Assembly (NCBI GenBank): GCA_030737835.1
Contig: CM060856.1
Span: 7,835,245 to 7,899,244, forward strand
Direction: 5' to 3'
Origin: Acorus gramineus
Taxonomy: Eukaryota; Streptophyta; Magnoliopsida; Acorales; Acoraceae
DNA length: 64,000 nucleotides
In this document: in pieces, positions 39,168-51,006 of the stretch
Numbering within the stretch: the first letter of the stretch is position 1
Layout: every line of letters starts with the position of its first letter
Program-made: the position numbers and the translations under genes
Notes under the pieces: model-generated
Seen by the model: only the letters and a program-made list of their open reading frames with translations
Told to the model about the DNA's origin: nothing
Databases searched by the model: none

Positions 39168-40847
39168 AATGCCGTTAGTTTGAATCAACTGAGTATGACT
39201 CTTGGGCAACGTTTGATTATGTGATTGGACAGCTTTTACGTTTACATAAAACTGGTTCTGCAATCATACAACCAAATAGTTTTACAATTACAACTTCCTA
39301 CAAATAAATTTCAGGTAACTAATATCCAAAAAACTGCGATCGAAAAAAGCTGATGAAAGACAATTTTTTACATAATCAGTTTTAAACTCAAAGTTTATGA
39401 GAAAATCAGTTTTACATAAAAAAATGTACTTTAGCAAACCCGTGGGTCGGCACCACTGACCGAAGGACTCTTGGACGTACCTCCCTTGGTTTTGTGCGAC
39501 AACTCCATCAATGAACCGTAAAAAATTAAATCTTATTAAGTTTACAGACTGGATCCCATCCCCCGTATGCCCCATTCAGCACAATTAACATGATGTCTGA
39601 ATCCGGACCACGGACCGAACAGGTTCAACGGTTTCAACATATTTACAATATAACTACTCATAGAATATCTATCTGTTGGCACATGTATTATGGTGTCATG
39701 TCACAAGCAGAATTTCAGTGGGAACAGGCAATTTTGTCATCAAAACAAACCATCAATGCATGATATATCATATCAAACTCACTAATTTCCACTCTTCTCA
39801 GCCAGCCATATTGTAGGAAAGACCATATTGTTCTAAATTATCTTCACTAATTAAAACATTTTCTAGTAGGGTCAATATTATAAAGAGGTTCTACAGAATA
39901 TCTGATGAGTTAAATCATCATACAAACTAGAATGCTAATGAACCAAAAAAAAAAGTGGTTGCGGATCAATTTTCATTTATAGTTCAACAGAGTCAATTTG
40001 TAATCATGTCAAACCTAAAGAAGACCCCTCATATTGTCACGTCAGATAAAGAGCTGAGCAACCTATACACTAATAATACCAACTGCAGTATGTCATTATT
40101 CTCACAAAGTCACATCTATTTTATCTTATTAACAGCATAATAATGGATGGGGCCCCAAAGAAACTCTAGTCATCAACCTTGAATACCTTGGGCAAAACCA
40201 TAAAACTTCAATTTGCACATTAATTCTTCAGAGATATTCCATCACACTCATCAACAACTTCTTTCCTTGCAACTTCCATACCCAATTCTATTACAATTGG
40301 ATTCAAGAAATTAAGTAAACAATGATGACATGGTACTATCATCAATCATTGCTAACCGCACTTATTTCCAATATCATTATCAACAATGAAATTTGATATT
40401 GAATTTAAGAATTTTCCTGATATCACCCATACAATGCTATTTGCAGGGCCCTATGGAACAGTAATCATCCATGATTGCAAACCTTTACAATCTTTTCAAT
40501 CACCACATGACATAAATAACATTGAAATTTCATTCGTGTTGAAGCACTAAATGTTCGAGGCCACAAAAATGCATCAATGGTGAGCCTAGTAACATGAAAT
40601 ATGGCATGTGCCTGGCCTTCATTGCTGCGCTATAAACACCAAACAGAATTTAGCACACAGAGCTACCTAAGTAGTCTATCAAACATATTCACAAATGTTG
40701 GGAATGAACCAAAAATAAAAAGCTGAACATCCAGTAAATACACCCATATACACTTTAAAAAGAGGTGTTTAAAGCAAAAAAACTTCAATGTTTGATCAAT
40801 TACCAGATGTATGGGTTAAGGTGGAACAACATAAAACCTTCTTGCTC

Positions 40848-43800
40848 CTAGCCCCATGCCATAGAACATGCATAATTGATAACCAATTTCCCACCAAACC
40901 CAAAATTCTGCAAGTAGCAAGAAAGAAATCCTTTAATTATCTCACAATGCAGCTTGAATATATGTCAAACAATTCTTGCATAGAAGTTAATAACGATTCT
41001 ACTCTTTAACTTAAAAAAGGATCAATTTCTTGGTGCATGTTTACATTCTTAAAAACTGAAACTTTGGACTGATAGACCCAGTGCTGTGTGATCCATTACT
41101 GATTATAACAAAAAAGGAATTTAAGAAATAAAAAAAACCATCTTATCAATCGTCATCAAAGATCCTTTGGAATGACCTTTTATTTTTCTTTTCTTTTTTT
41201 ATTGGAAGATCCTTTGGAATGACCTTTTATTTTTCTTTTCTTTTTTTATTGGAAGATCCTTTGGAATGACCTTTTACTTTGGAATGACCTTTTACAAAAC
41301 TATACACTCTGTAATTTTGAAGTGATATTAGACACTGTGTGTTCATGACCAACATTGAGACGTATCCGCATCCCTCGTTCACTGTCAAAACATTTAAGGA
41401 TACCATGTCCGCATCATTGTCACATTGGTCATGTGTAATAAGAAAAGAAGATTCTGCTTATTGGAAAAAAAAATTTCAGAAATCTGTGTGACCATGTGCA
41501 AACATAGTTCAAAACCATATACGGACTGCATGCGCAGTGTGGTCCGCACATGGCATATGCGACCATATGTACCGAACACGCAATTACACATAGGGTAAGG
41601 CAGTCATTCGAACCCCCGTTCAAACTTAACTTTGAACATCCAGAGGGCTGGACATTCGAATTGTTGTTCGAACGGTATGTTGCCGTTTAAATTACCGTTT
41701 GAATGACAATTCAAACCTAGAGGTAGGTTTTACCATTCGAAATCAGTTCGAACTGAACTTACTGAACTTCAAACTCCCTCTTACTGTTCGAAGTCAATTC
41801 GAATTGATCTTCGAACGCCTTCTTACCGTTCGAATTCAGTTTGAACTTGGGCACACATGCGCCGGAAGAGGGGGGCCCCTCGGGGACGCACATCAGCATG
41901 TGTGGCCGCACATACTGGTACATGCGGCCGCACTTCAAACTACGATCGCAGATCAAGTTACATGTTTTAGAAATAGCTACCAGCAATAAAATGGGAGATA
42001 GAGATGGGGAAAATAAACTAGTATGAGAACAACTCATCAAATGGAAACATTCCAAAAAAGTAATAAGTTGATAAGATGTAAATTAATCTTGGAAGTGTAC
42101 CAAATTTTTTTTGAAGAAACCTACATGGAAGCTTGAAGAAAAAGCGGACAACCTTCTAAGATAATCATGTATTCTATAGAGGGAAAAGTTTAAAACGGTA
42201 TGTGGATACAAGGTACTGGTTGATAATGTGTATTATCACCAAAACAAACACCCAGACTAGGTATGATATATGTTGTTGAAAGTTGAGAGTCTGAAGGTTC
42301 AGATGCTCCTTAAGCCAGTCTATGTAACTACCACTTGAGTTTCCTGGAGTTCCTAAGGTTGATTATGTGTTGGCACAAACTTTCTAAAGCTTCCATTCAC
42401 AATGAAAAATCAACCATGAAACAGAATATGCTATAAAGACTTCCTCTTGAGTTTATAAGGATCAGAGAAAAAAAGTTCTTCAAGTTATCCTAAGATCTCA
42501 AAAAGTTTTCACAAAAGATTACGAAATTCACTTGGAAAATATATCTAATACTAGTCCATTGCACAAGAATGAGGGATGTTTCCCATAACTGAATAGTGCT
42601 GGGCTCCCTTCAATATTTAGAAACTCACTTCATGACATGGCAGTGAAATGCCTTTAAACATCATCAACTCAGAAATTATTTGACATTCATATATTCCTAT
42701 GATATTGAACAAATCAAAGTGGAGATGTGGTGGGGACTGTAGCTCAGAGGATTGGAGCACATGGCTATGAACCACCCTCTAGCTTTGCCGCTATGGTGCC
42801 ATTTATAAAATCTTAACTCAAAGACGTGGGAATTTTCCGAGGACTTTTGGGAGGGGGTCCAACATTGTACCCTATAAACTCCTGCAGTGGTTCAGAAACA
42901 CATTCCCAATGGGGTTCCTATTGGGATAGGGGCTTTCCAGTATCTACGTCGCATATAATAGCATGGAAACCAATCCAATGGGCTGCTAAAACAGCACATC
43001 AACAAAATATCATAATATCATTTTAAAATGATTTCAGTCAATGAATATCATTCAGACAAGATCAATTTCATTTACATCATCTGATGAAACAGTGACTCTA
43101 TTTAACAATTAAAATATCTTCTACTGATAAAGTGAGTAAAAGTATGTACATTCTAAGAGATGAATCCACACAACTCAATTATTATATAAAAGGCACAAGG
43201 ATCTAATTTTCTGACAATTGGGCAATGACTGTTATTATTCTAACCACGCATTCCTCCTCTAGACATATGGAATAGCATGCTAAGGCTGGCACGGCATAAT
43301 CAGGCAATAAAAAATATTGCATCATATTTTTATATTCTACAGGGGACCTCCCAAATACATTTTAGACATGGATTTCTTCAGATGCAGGGGATTCTTTAGG
43401 GGGGTGTACGCCAAAAATAACTTCAGATTATGAGCAGCTCACAAGAACAAATTGCAGAGTGCCAAATCCATACAGATGCAGAACAAATGAGCTTTATATC
43501 AGATATGCACACATAATTTTAGTGAAAAGAAAGAAAGCTTACATTGTACAGGTCAATTACCAATTCATCTGGATTCGGAGAAAATGCACTGTTAACATAT
43601 ACAAACTGCAAGAAAATAAAAGAGTGATCAAAACCAAAGAGATATTTTTAAGTAAAGACTTGATTTCATCCAGCATCAATGATTCACCAATGTATCCCTA
43701 TGAAGTTGCCTGCGAAGAAACTCAATCACTTTCCCAAACTTGTCAGACCCGGCAATCTGCTCAATTTAAAAATGATCAGTATGAAATTAGTAGACCAACC

Positions 43801-45355
43801 TTAATAATATCAATAAGTAACTGTTTATATAGAATTACTGGCATGCATTGCGTTCCTAATGTGTGGCTCTCATTGACCGGTTTAAGAGTGAATCTGGAAA
43901 TCCTAATCCACTACTGATTCTTGCCTGACATTTCTTATTTTCAAGTGCAATAGTGAAACACCTTGCTGGAATAATAATGTAGACCTGATTATTTAAGGAT
44001 TTTATATCTTCCAATTTTTTAAGTCTGATAGAGAATAACTGTGAACAATCATATCACACATAAAGATAAGTTTCACCTAAATATTTTAATAAACATTTGT
44101 CAATAAACATATCACCAAGTCTTGATATTAAATGAGGCACATAAGCCAAAAAAAAATCCAATGAGAAGTGGAGACTATATCAACTGAATGCACATATCTG
44201 ACAAAGCATTATTCTGATGATATATTCGAATTCACCAAAATAACATATAACTCACAGGTTATGACATTACAATATAATTTCATGGATATTTTAGTTAAGT
44301 GAAAGGGGGGGGGGGGGGGAAGAGGTAAGACCTCCCATCAAATGAAGAGAAACATTTCTCCAGTTTAAAGGTGTAAGGAAATCTATGCCACCCCATGTAT
44401 AGATATCACAGTTTTTTCAGGACCAACATCCAAGATGTGCAATTGTATCTCTTCTTCTTCCACTCCACAACCACACCACTGAAAATTTACTGTACGGGGA
44501 TGATGACATTCAACTTCTTTAATTAGGGCCTGTGTTGCGAACATTCTGGCAACATTGATTCACAAGTTTTCCAATGAAAAAAAAAGGCCACAGCAAATAT
44601 ACATATAACTATATAATAATATCAAAATGGATACATGTGGGACCCCTTCATTATACTGAATTCCAAAGATTACAAATAGAAATCAACAAAAGAACAAAAG
44701 GTTTTCATTCCATATTAAAATTTTGAAATTATTTCCGCAACAAGCATCCATTTAAGAAGAGGATACTTGATCAACAAATACCTCCATCGTACTTACGTAA
44801 CTCATGTGCCCTAAAATTCAACTCACAAGATTCATTCCGTTTCAGGCTAACTAACATACTATACAGTTCAATAAAGAACCGATACATAAATCAATTCTTC
44901 TCTTCTTTTTTCTGAATTAAACAATCTTACGCCCAACAACACAACAGAAATACAGAGTTGAATACATCAAAACAATGTGCAATTTATCAGTTCTTGTTGA
45001 ATGCTCTACCAATTATTCAATGCACATGAATAAATAAGCGATTGATCAAATTCTTTACGAATTGGGATTTCCAAAATTTCAAAACGGAAAGACTAATTTT
45101 AGATCGAATTTGTCGAATCATGAGCGACAACAATGAAACCAGGATGGGATGAGAGGAGACCTTGAACTTGGCTTGCTTAAGAATCGGAGCATCGCCAGTC
45201 GCCCTTAAGTGTACCACGACTACAAAATATAAAATAATTAATTAAAAAAATTTTAAAAAATAATCAATGACGAATGTGTTTGTGTGTGAGAGAAAGATCG
45301 ATTCGATTGATAGAGAAAAACCTTTGCGAGAGGCCGTCAGAGATTCTGCGGCCAT
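40848..45355 (-). CDS. ATG12: Autophagy-related ubiquitin-like protein ATG12, copy 2
   Basis: Five minus-strand exons with the same structure as copy 1: 45322-45355, 45161-45219, 43688-43756, 43543-43605 and 40848-40907 (94 residues). All splice sites are kept and the C-terminal Gly needed for conjugation to ATG5 is present. It differs from copy 1 at only two residues: Pro6 is Leu, in the variable N-terminus, and Asp80 is Gly, in the otherwise invariant NFGFDGKL stretch of the ubiquitin-like fold. The second change could weaken the protein. Copy 1 keeps the family consensus at both sites. Expression and function of each copy are unknown. The short open frame on the opposite strand at 43459-43917 is an antisense shadow. 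Confidence 0.93.
41161..41276. repeat. 47-base tandem repeat in ATG12 copy 2 intron 4
   Basis: The unit GATCCTTTGGAATGACC plus a T-rich tail repeats at 41161-41207 and 41208-41254, followed by a partial third copy and a shorter echo of TTTGGAATGACC. The partner segment has a single unit near 23071, so the array expanded after the duplication or contracted in the other copy. Confidence 0.9.
41618..42113. repeat. 496-base block rich in TTCGAA, present only in copy C'
   Basis: It sits between AACCCCC and ATTTTTTTTGAAG, which are directly adjacent in the partner copy (23411-23425). About 190 bases (41654-41840) hold eight TTCGAA palindromes in a loose repeat with ACCGTTCGAA / CAGTTCGAAC contexts. 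Next comes an inverted GTGTGGCCGCACAT / ACATGCGGCCGCAC pair at about 41899-41934. No target duplication or terminal repeat marks it as a transposon. Confidence 0.7.
42732..42775 (+). pseudogene. Plastid trnR(ACG)-like 5' fragment, second copy
   Basis: Copy of the fragment at 24045-24087 carried along in unit C'. It is identical over the D-arm and anticodon arm, so the insertion predates the duplication. Confidence 0.5.
42765..42985 (-). pseudogene. Copy of the exon-like segment, with a stop codon
   Basis: Same segment as 24077-24297, but a CAG codon has become TAG and a conserved-looking Trp has become Arg. This favours decay rather than function. Confidence 0.3.
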
Positions 45356-45655
45356 TTTTTTTTTTGGTGGTGATGGTTGGGGGCGGGAGGGATCTGACGG
45401 TGGAGGACGCAACGACCGCTGAAGGATCTCCTCCTCAGTCCGACCAATTGTTCTGCAACGGAGGTCGACAATGAGGGGAAGAAATGGAAAAATAAATTAA
45501 AACTTCGATTCGACCGATTGGTTTGCAATGGAGGTGGAGAACGAGAGGAAGAACACGAAAATAAATGAACTTTGCTTTTAGGGTTACAGTCAAATGAATG
45601 GTCTCAGATCTAATTAAATGAGATATCAATGGTTTGAATTGATTGATTGGTATTC

Positions 45656-48600
45656 TTTTCCAATCATAAACATTCTCGTATCGAACGGTCGATAATCGAT
45701 GTCTTCAAAGAACATCGTCAAAAGATCAAAATTAAATGAGTGAACCATCAAAAGGGTCTAATTTAACTGGATGTTATTGCCCTTTTGCTTATCCTTCTTG
45801 TTATGTATGTGTGTGCAAGACAAAGTCTAATATATTTTTGTTTTAATAATATTCATATCAAATAATTTAATTATAATAACATTTTTATAATTGTGATTTT
45901 AAATATAAAAAACGTAATGTCTATTAATTCATTCATTTAGTCAAGAAATTCACATTTTTCTATGAAGATACCTGATATTTATGTTTTAAATTATATGTTG
46001 CCCAATATAAGATTTTAATTTTGATTGTACAATGAAATACATATTTGAATAGAAACTCGAATGAATTGATTTTGTGATAATACGTATATATGTATAGTAT
46101 ATGTCATAGATTTATCTTTGATTATAATAAATGGTGTTTCAGCTCTTATTCAGGACAGAACTATTTAAGAATCTTAGGTCAAAAGTCTTTAACCTTATGC
46201 TAAAAGTCCTTTAACCCGATCTTATTATAACTTAACCTTAATCGCTTAACCTTAGGTCAAAAGTCCTTAACAATTATTTAAGAACCTTAGGCAAACACCA
46301 ATAGCTTAACCAATCACAGGATAAAAATGATGGTGTTAAACATGCAAAAAAAACATATCATTGTAGTCAATGTTTCATACGCTTTTTTCTAAAAAAAACA
46401 TATACACACAAAGGAAAAAAAATAAAATTGTGCAAATGCACATAAAAAAACATATTTTTGAAAACAATGATGCTAAATAATTTAATTAGATTGATTTTAC
46501 CTTTAAGATTAATTATATTTAAAAAAGTCAAAATTCTATGAGCAAAGATATTTTTTCACATCATATGTAAGACTTGTATGAAATACTGAATTATTCATGC
46601 CGATCATTCACCAAATAAAAAACACAAGAAATGAGTGGTCATAACTGGATTTCGAAATCACCAACCCGGATCATTTGATGATGACAAAAAATTAAGATAT
46701 AATGTTCAAAACATAATTAATTTGAAAAAACAATTCTTTCTATGAATCCTAAAGAATGATTTTTTTTTTTAATATTCAAACTCTAGAAATGGGAACAATG
46801 TTCAATTGTCATTAAAAATTTTGGGTCAATTGTGCTCTCTTCAAAGGAACACTACCATCCAATAAAACAGGAGAGCCATATTTCTTGCATTTCTGGCATT
46901 GTATATGTCACCCAATACAATCACCTACTCTAACAAAACAGTAAATCACGATCTAATAATCAAATCTCACAACAAAGACATAAACATTGTTTCCAACAAT
47001 TCACATAAAAATAAAAGCATACTTAAAAGAACAAATAAATTAAACAATCATTGATATGAACATCAAAGAAAGAGTTTTTTAGAGTCTCCACATTTGTTGA
47101 AGCCCTTGAAAAAGTAATAACTACACAAAAAATGTGTGCCAGTCGTTTCTAGTGTCACTTTTACAATCTCAATAATGAGGTTACTACTAATCATTTTTGC
47201 AGTCTCTCATTAAAGTACAAACCTATTATTGTAATACGTAAAAACTTGTTATTGCAATTCTTCAAAACTTGTAATTACAATTCAACAAATCTTGCTACTG
47301 CAATTTATCAAATGTTGTTATTGGAATTCAACAGAACTTAATACTCAATTTCATCAGATGTTGCTACTACAATTCAATATAATAACCCAATGTATATAAA
47401 AAGTTACTACTGCAATTAAGTACTATGCAATTCTGAAAGTCATGGATCATCAAACCCTACCACTCAATTCATAAACTACTACTTTAGCATATACTAAGGC
47501 ACTTAGCATCATAATCATTCACCAACACCATTTAAATTTCCAAAAATATTAACCAACACATGTCACAGTTGATTCACAAGTTCCATTGACAAACACCATT
47601 TGTATTCATGAGTCATGAATGATTCACAATTGACAATGAGAAACCTATTATTATTATTCAATTGTTTGCAACCAAACATAAAACAGATAATGAATTGTTT
47701 TTGAAGTGTCTAAGAAAACATAGCATGAACTAATTTTAAAAAATGAAAATAACCCAATCAGGCATCCCAGATCACCTTAGAAGACAAACAAAACTCAATC
47801 TATACTAAGAAAATATATATCTTCTCTTCAAACTATTTATACCAGGTTCAGAAAAATTTATGTATCATTAAACTCCTTATGCCAGACAATACTTGCTCGG
47901 CCACCAACTATTATATCATTTCTGGCAACCAAAGCCAACACACACTCATAAAATGGATTATCATTTAATCCAAAATTTCAGTGTAAAAAAAATAGTTTGC
48001 AATTCCTATTACATTATAGAGAAATTAAAAAAAAAAAACACTCAAACTGAATAATCCAGTTACATAGTAGTGCAACAGCAGCAGCATACTAAATAATCCA
48101 ATTACATAGTATGCTTGCTATTTGATAAATCGTATGTAAATACATGTTAAAGACATAAAATACTAAATATATGAATTCAAATACTCATTGAGAGTGTTAC
48201 ATGTAGAAAAGGGGCATTTAAATATTCAATATCTCTAAGAGTGTTACAAACATAATTGTTTTAAAAGTGGGTGACATGTAGATAAGGAGCACTGAAACAA
48301 TTAAAATCTCAATAGTCAGAGATATTATATAACAAAAGACTTTAGTTTTTTATTTCTTTTTTCTTGCTTTAGCCTAACAACAAAGGAATAGTAAATTGGA
48401 CTTAATTGAATTGAATTTATTTAATCAATCTGAATTTAATCAAATCGAACATAATTTATAAATTACATTTTTGTCTCACTGGAACATATAAATTCAAGCA
48501 ACATATCTCACAAATAAATAATTTTTAAAATAAAACTTATACAAAAATATAACAAATGATAAGTAGTAGATCTTAGTCATAAAAATGAATATGATGGAGA

Positions 48601-49240
48601 CTTTGAAAAATGAATAGTAATTATAAAATATGGATAACAAGTAAGATTCTTTTATGTTTAATTCAGACATTCATGTGAAAATTAAACTTAAAAAGCATTA
48701 GATCGATTTATTAATTTATAACTGAATCAAATTGAATATATATTTTTAAAACTAAAAAAACAAAGAGTTTGGTTTAATCAGCCCAAATTACATTATGGAA
48801 GTAAATATCTATATTTTTTTTTCAAAAAGATGAAAATAATTAAGAGATTTTTAATTTTAAGTCCCTCTAAACATGTTTATTTAGAGATTGATTCCTTCTT
48901 TCTTTATATTTCAGTTTAAGTCCTTAGATTTAAAAGATATGTTTCTTATTAGTCTCTAGTAGGGGTCTATCACTAAATTATTTAATTTTTTTTTTAATTC
49001 TTGAAAGGGATTAAAAAGAAATATATCAATTAAATCTGAAGATTTAAACTGATGGATACATCACTAAATCATATAATAGTTGGGAACTTAAAAATGACAA
49101 AACCCAATAATTAAATCGTGTTCTTTCCTGATACGATTACAATCGTCCGATCCCTATCGAACAGATTATACGCGTCACCGTCCGATGAAACTTAATCAAA
49201 CCGTCCAAATTCTTTGTTAGGTGAACCTCGGCTCCGGCCG
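45656..49240. other. AT-rich intergenic region between ATG12 copy 2 and UTP18
   Basis: No gene is supported. It holds a short foldback element (46133-46300). The rest is AT-rich, with no clear element or RNA. It is the main part of the block missing from the duplicated left locus. Confidence 0.5.
46133..46300. mobile_element. Short palindromic MITE
   Basis: Left GGTGTTTCAGC and reversed right GGTGTTTGCC ends open a near-complete palindrome. Both arms carry TTAGGTCAAAAGTC and TATTTAAGAA motifs, so the whole element of about 168 bases folds on itself. AAT occurs on both sides and may be a 3-base target duplication, as in Tourist-like elements. Confidence 0.6.
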
Positions 49241-49246
49241 TCACCC

Positions 49247-49284
49247 AAACCCTAAACCCAGACCAATCTATTCAGAAACCCTAA
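49247..49284 (+). promoter_or_regulatory. Two telo-box motifs upstream of UTP18
   Basis: AAACCCTAAA at 49247-49256 and AAACCCTAA at 49276-49284 lie about 120-150 bases before the first ATG. Telo boxes are a known feature of plant ribosomal-protein and ribosome-biogenesis gene promoters, which fits the UTP18 assignment. Confidence 0.65.
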
Positions 49285-49400
49285 TTTTTTTTTTCATCAG
49301 AACTTTTGGTATGCTTTGATTCACAAGATCATCGAGTCCAAAATCAATCTCTGAAAAAAAAAAAGCTCCGATTTTGATTCCCGCATACTCTCCATCGAAG

Positions 49401-49487
49401 ATGAGTTTGATCTCCCAAAACGTCCTCTTGAACAAACCAACAGAAGAGATTCGACAAAAGGAAGAAGAAGAAGAAGAAGAGTGGTGA
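49401..49487 (+). other. Out-of-frame N-terminus or upstream ORF of UTP18
   Basis: ATG at 49401 codes for MSLISQNVLLNKP, then a (GAA)n run of glutamates, Trp and a stop, 28 residues in all. MSLISQNV looks like the natural N-terminus of plant UTP18. The main frame is shifted by one base relative to this one and is already open, with KKKK instead of EEEE, across the same repeat. A length change that is not a multiple of three in the GAA tract, or a sequencing error, would explain it; otherwise it is an upstream ORF. Confidence 0.5.
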
Positions 49488-49584
49488 GAAATCGACAGGG
49501 GAAACCGAAACCGCCGCCCTGAAGAGGAGGAAGCGAAAGAGAGGGAAGTCGTCCGAATTGGAAGAGGCCAAGCGAGAGGAGGAC

Positions 49585-51006
49585 ATGAAGAATCTCCAGA
49601 ACGACCTCTTCGGCTCCATCTATTCCCCTCTCGAGTTCGGGAACGAATCCCAAGTGAGGGGGAAGGACCAAGCCCCTCTCTTCTTCATCGACCGCTCCGC
49701 GGACGACGAGACGGCAGTCTTCGAAGAGGATGTGAAGAGCGAACTCGAAGAGGAGGAGACGCGGAAGCCCGTTTGGGTGGACGACGAGGAAGAGACGGCG
49801 GAAGTCGACATCTTGAACGGCGCGAACCGGCTGAGGAAGCTGAGGAGGGAGGAGGACGAGAAGGTCATCTCCGCCGCCGACTACGTTTCGAGGCTCCGCG
49901 CGCAGCACGTCAAGCTGAACCCCGGCACGGACTGGGCCCGGATCGGATCGGGTGATCGTGGGCAGTCCGACGATGATGAAGAGGATGAGCTCTTGCGAAG
50001 CAATGGAGAGGCCGTCGTGAGGGGTGGGCAGAGGCTCCTCCCGGGGCTGTTGGAGTACTCGAAGCTGGTGGACGCGAATTCCGAGGAGCCTTCGAGGGGT
50101 CCGATCAATTCGGTCCAGTTCCACCGGAACGCGCAGCTCCTCCTCACCGCGGGGAGAGACGGACGGATGAGATTCTTCCAGATTGACGGGAAGCGCAATC
50201 CGAAGATCCAGAGCGTCTTTGTTGAGGACTGCCCGGTGAGGAATGCTTCCTTCCTCCCTGACGGGTCACAGGTCATAATGGGGGGCCGTAGGAAGTACTT
50301 CTATAGCCTTGATTTGGTGAAGGGGGCGATCGACAAGGTGGGACCTTTGATGGGTAGGGAAGAGAAGAGCTTGGAATCCTTTGAAGTGTCCCCCGATTCA
50401 AAGACGATTGCTTTCATCGGGAATGAGGGGTACATCTTGTTAGTGTGTCCGAGGTACAAAAAATTGATCGGGACGGTAAAAATGAACGGCACTGCCCGTT
50501 CTTTAGCTTTCGCTGATGATGGTCGGTTGCTTATGAGCTCCGGTGGAGACGGGCATGTCTACACTTGGGACCTCCGAAAAAGGGAATGCTTACATAAAGG
50601 CATCGACGAGGGGTGTCTCACTGGTTCGGCTCTCTGTACTTCTGTCGATAGCACCTTATTTGCTGCTGGGTCGAGTACAGGAATTGTGAATGTGTATAAC
50701 AGGGAAGAGTTTATTGGAGGGAAGCGGAAGCCAGTGAAGACAATCGAGAATTTGACTACCAAGATTGATTATATGAAGTTTAACCATGACAATCAGATAC
50801 TGGCCATCGGATCAACCATGCAAAAGAACAGCTTGAAGCTGGTTCATTTGCCTTCCTACAGTGTGTTCTCCAACTGGCCTGCGCCTAGGTTGACTTTGGG
50901 GCGCCCACAGTGCATGGATTTCAGCCCCAACTCAGGGTTCATGGCGGTGGGAAATTCCGAAGGGAAGGTATTACTGTACAAGCTGCATCATTACCAGAAA
51001 GCTTGA
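49585..51006 (+). CDS. UTP18: WD40-repeat U3 snoRNP/SSU-processome protein UTP18 homologue
   Basis: An intronless frame of 473 residues from the ATG at 49585. The N-terminal third is acidic and charged, with KPVWVDDEEE and ADYVSRLRAQHVKLNP, both typical of UTP18. From about residue 165 a WD40 propeller follows (SVQFHRNAQLLLTAGRDG, FEVSPDSKTIAFIG, LLMSSGGDGHVYTWD) and it ends in SPNSGFMAVGNSEGKVLLYKL, the UTP18 signature. UTP18 is part of the nucleolar complex that cleaves pre-rRNA for the 40S subunit. The start is uncertain: the frame stays open upstream to about 49431 without an ATG and codes for a lysine-rich stretch, while an ATG at 49401 in another frame starts MSLISQNV. See the finding on a possible frameshift. 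Confidence 0.93.
   Translation: MKNLQNDLFGSIYSPLEFGNESQVRGKDQAPLFFIDRSADDETAVFEEDVKSELEEEETRKPVWVDDEEETAEVDILNGANRLRKLRREEDEKVISAADYVSRLRAQHVKLNPGTDWARIGSGDRGQSDDDEEDELLRSNGEAVVRGGQRLLPGLLEYSKLVDANSEEPSRGPINSVQFHRNAQLLLTAGRDGRMRFFQIDGKRNPKIQSVFVEDCPVRNASFLPDGSQVIMGGRRKYFYSLDLVKGAIDKVGPLMGREEKSLESFEVSPDSKTIAFIGNEGYILLVCPRYKKLIGTVKMNGTARSLAFADDGRLLMSSGGDGHVYTWDLRKRECLHKGIDEGCLTGSALCTSVDSTLFAAGSSTGIVNVYNREEFIGGKRKPVKTIENLTTKIDYMKFNHDNQILAIGSTMQKNSLKLVHLPSYSVFSNWPAPRLTLGRPQCMDFSPNSGFMAVGNSEGKVLLYKLHHYQKA

Larger units (their letters stand above)
39168..45655. repeat. Segmental duplication unit C' (complete ATG12 copy 2 with flanks)
   Basis: Partner of 21121-26937. It is probably the source copy, because both its flanks are unique sequence rather than other duplicated segments, although this is inference. 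It has three blocks absent from the partner: a tandem array (41161-41276), a TTCGAA-rich block (41618-42113) and about 40 bases near 43145-43185. Confidence 0.95.

Noticed and set aside
49321..50124. 267-codon open frame on the minus strand
   Set aside because: Antisense to the UTP18 frame in GC-rich sequence; composition is a mirror of the acidic/basic coding stretch and no family features appear.
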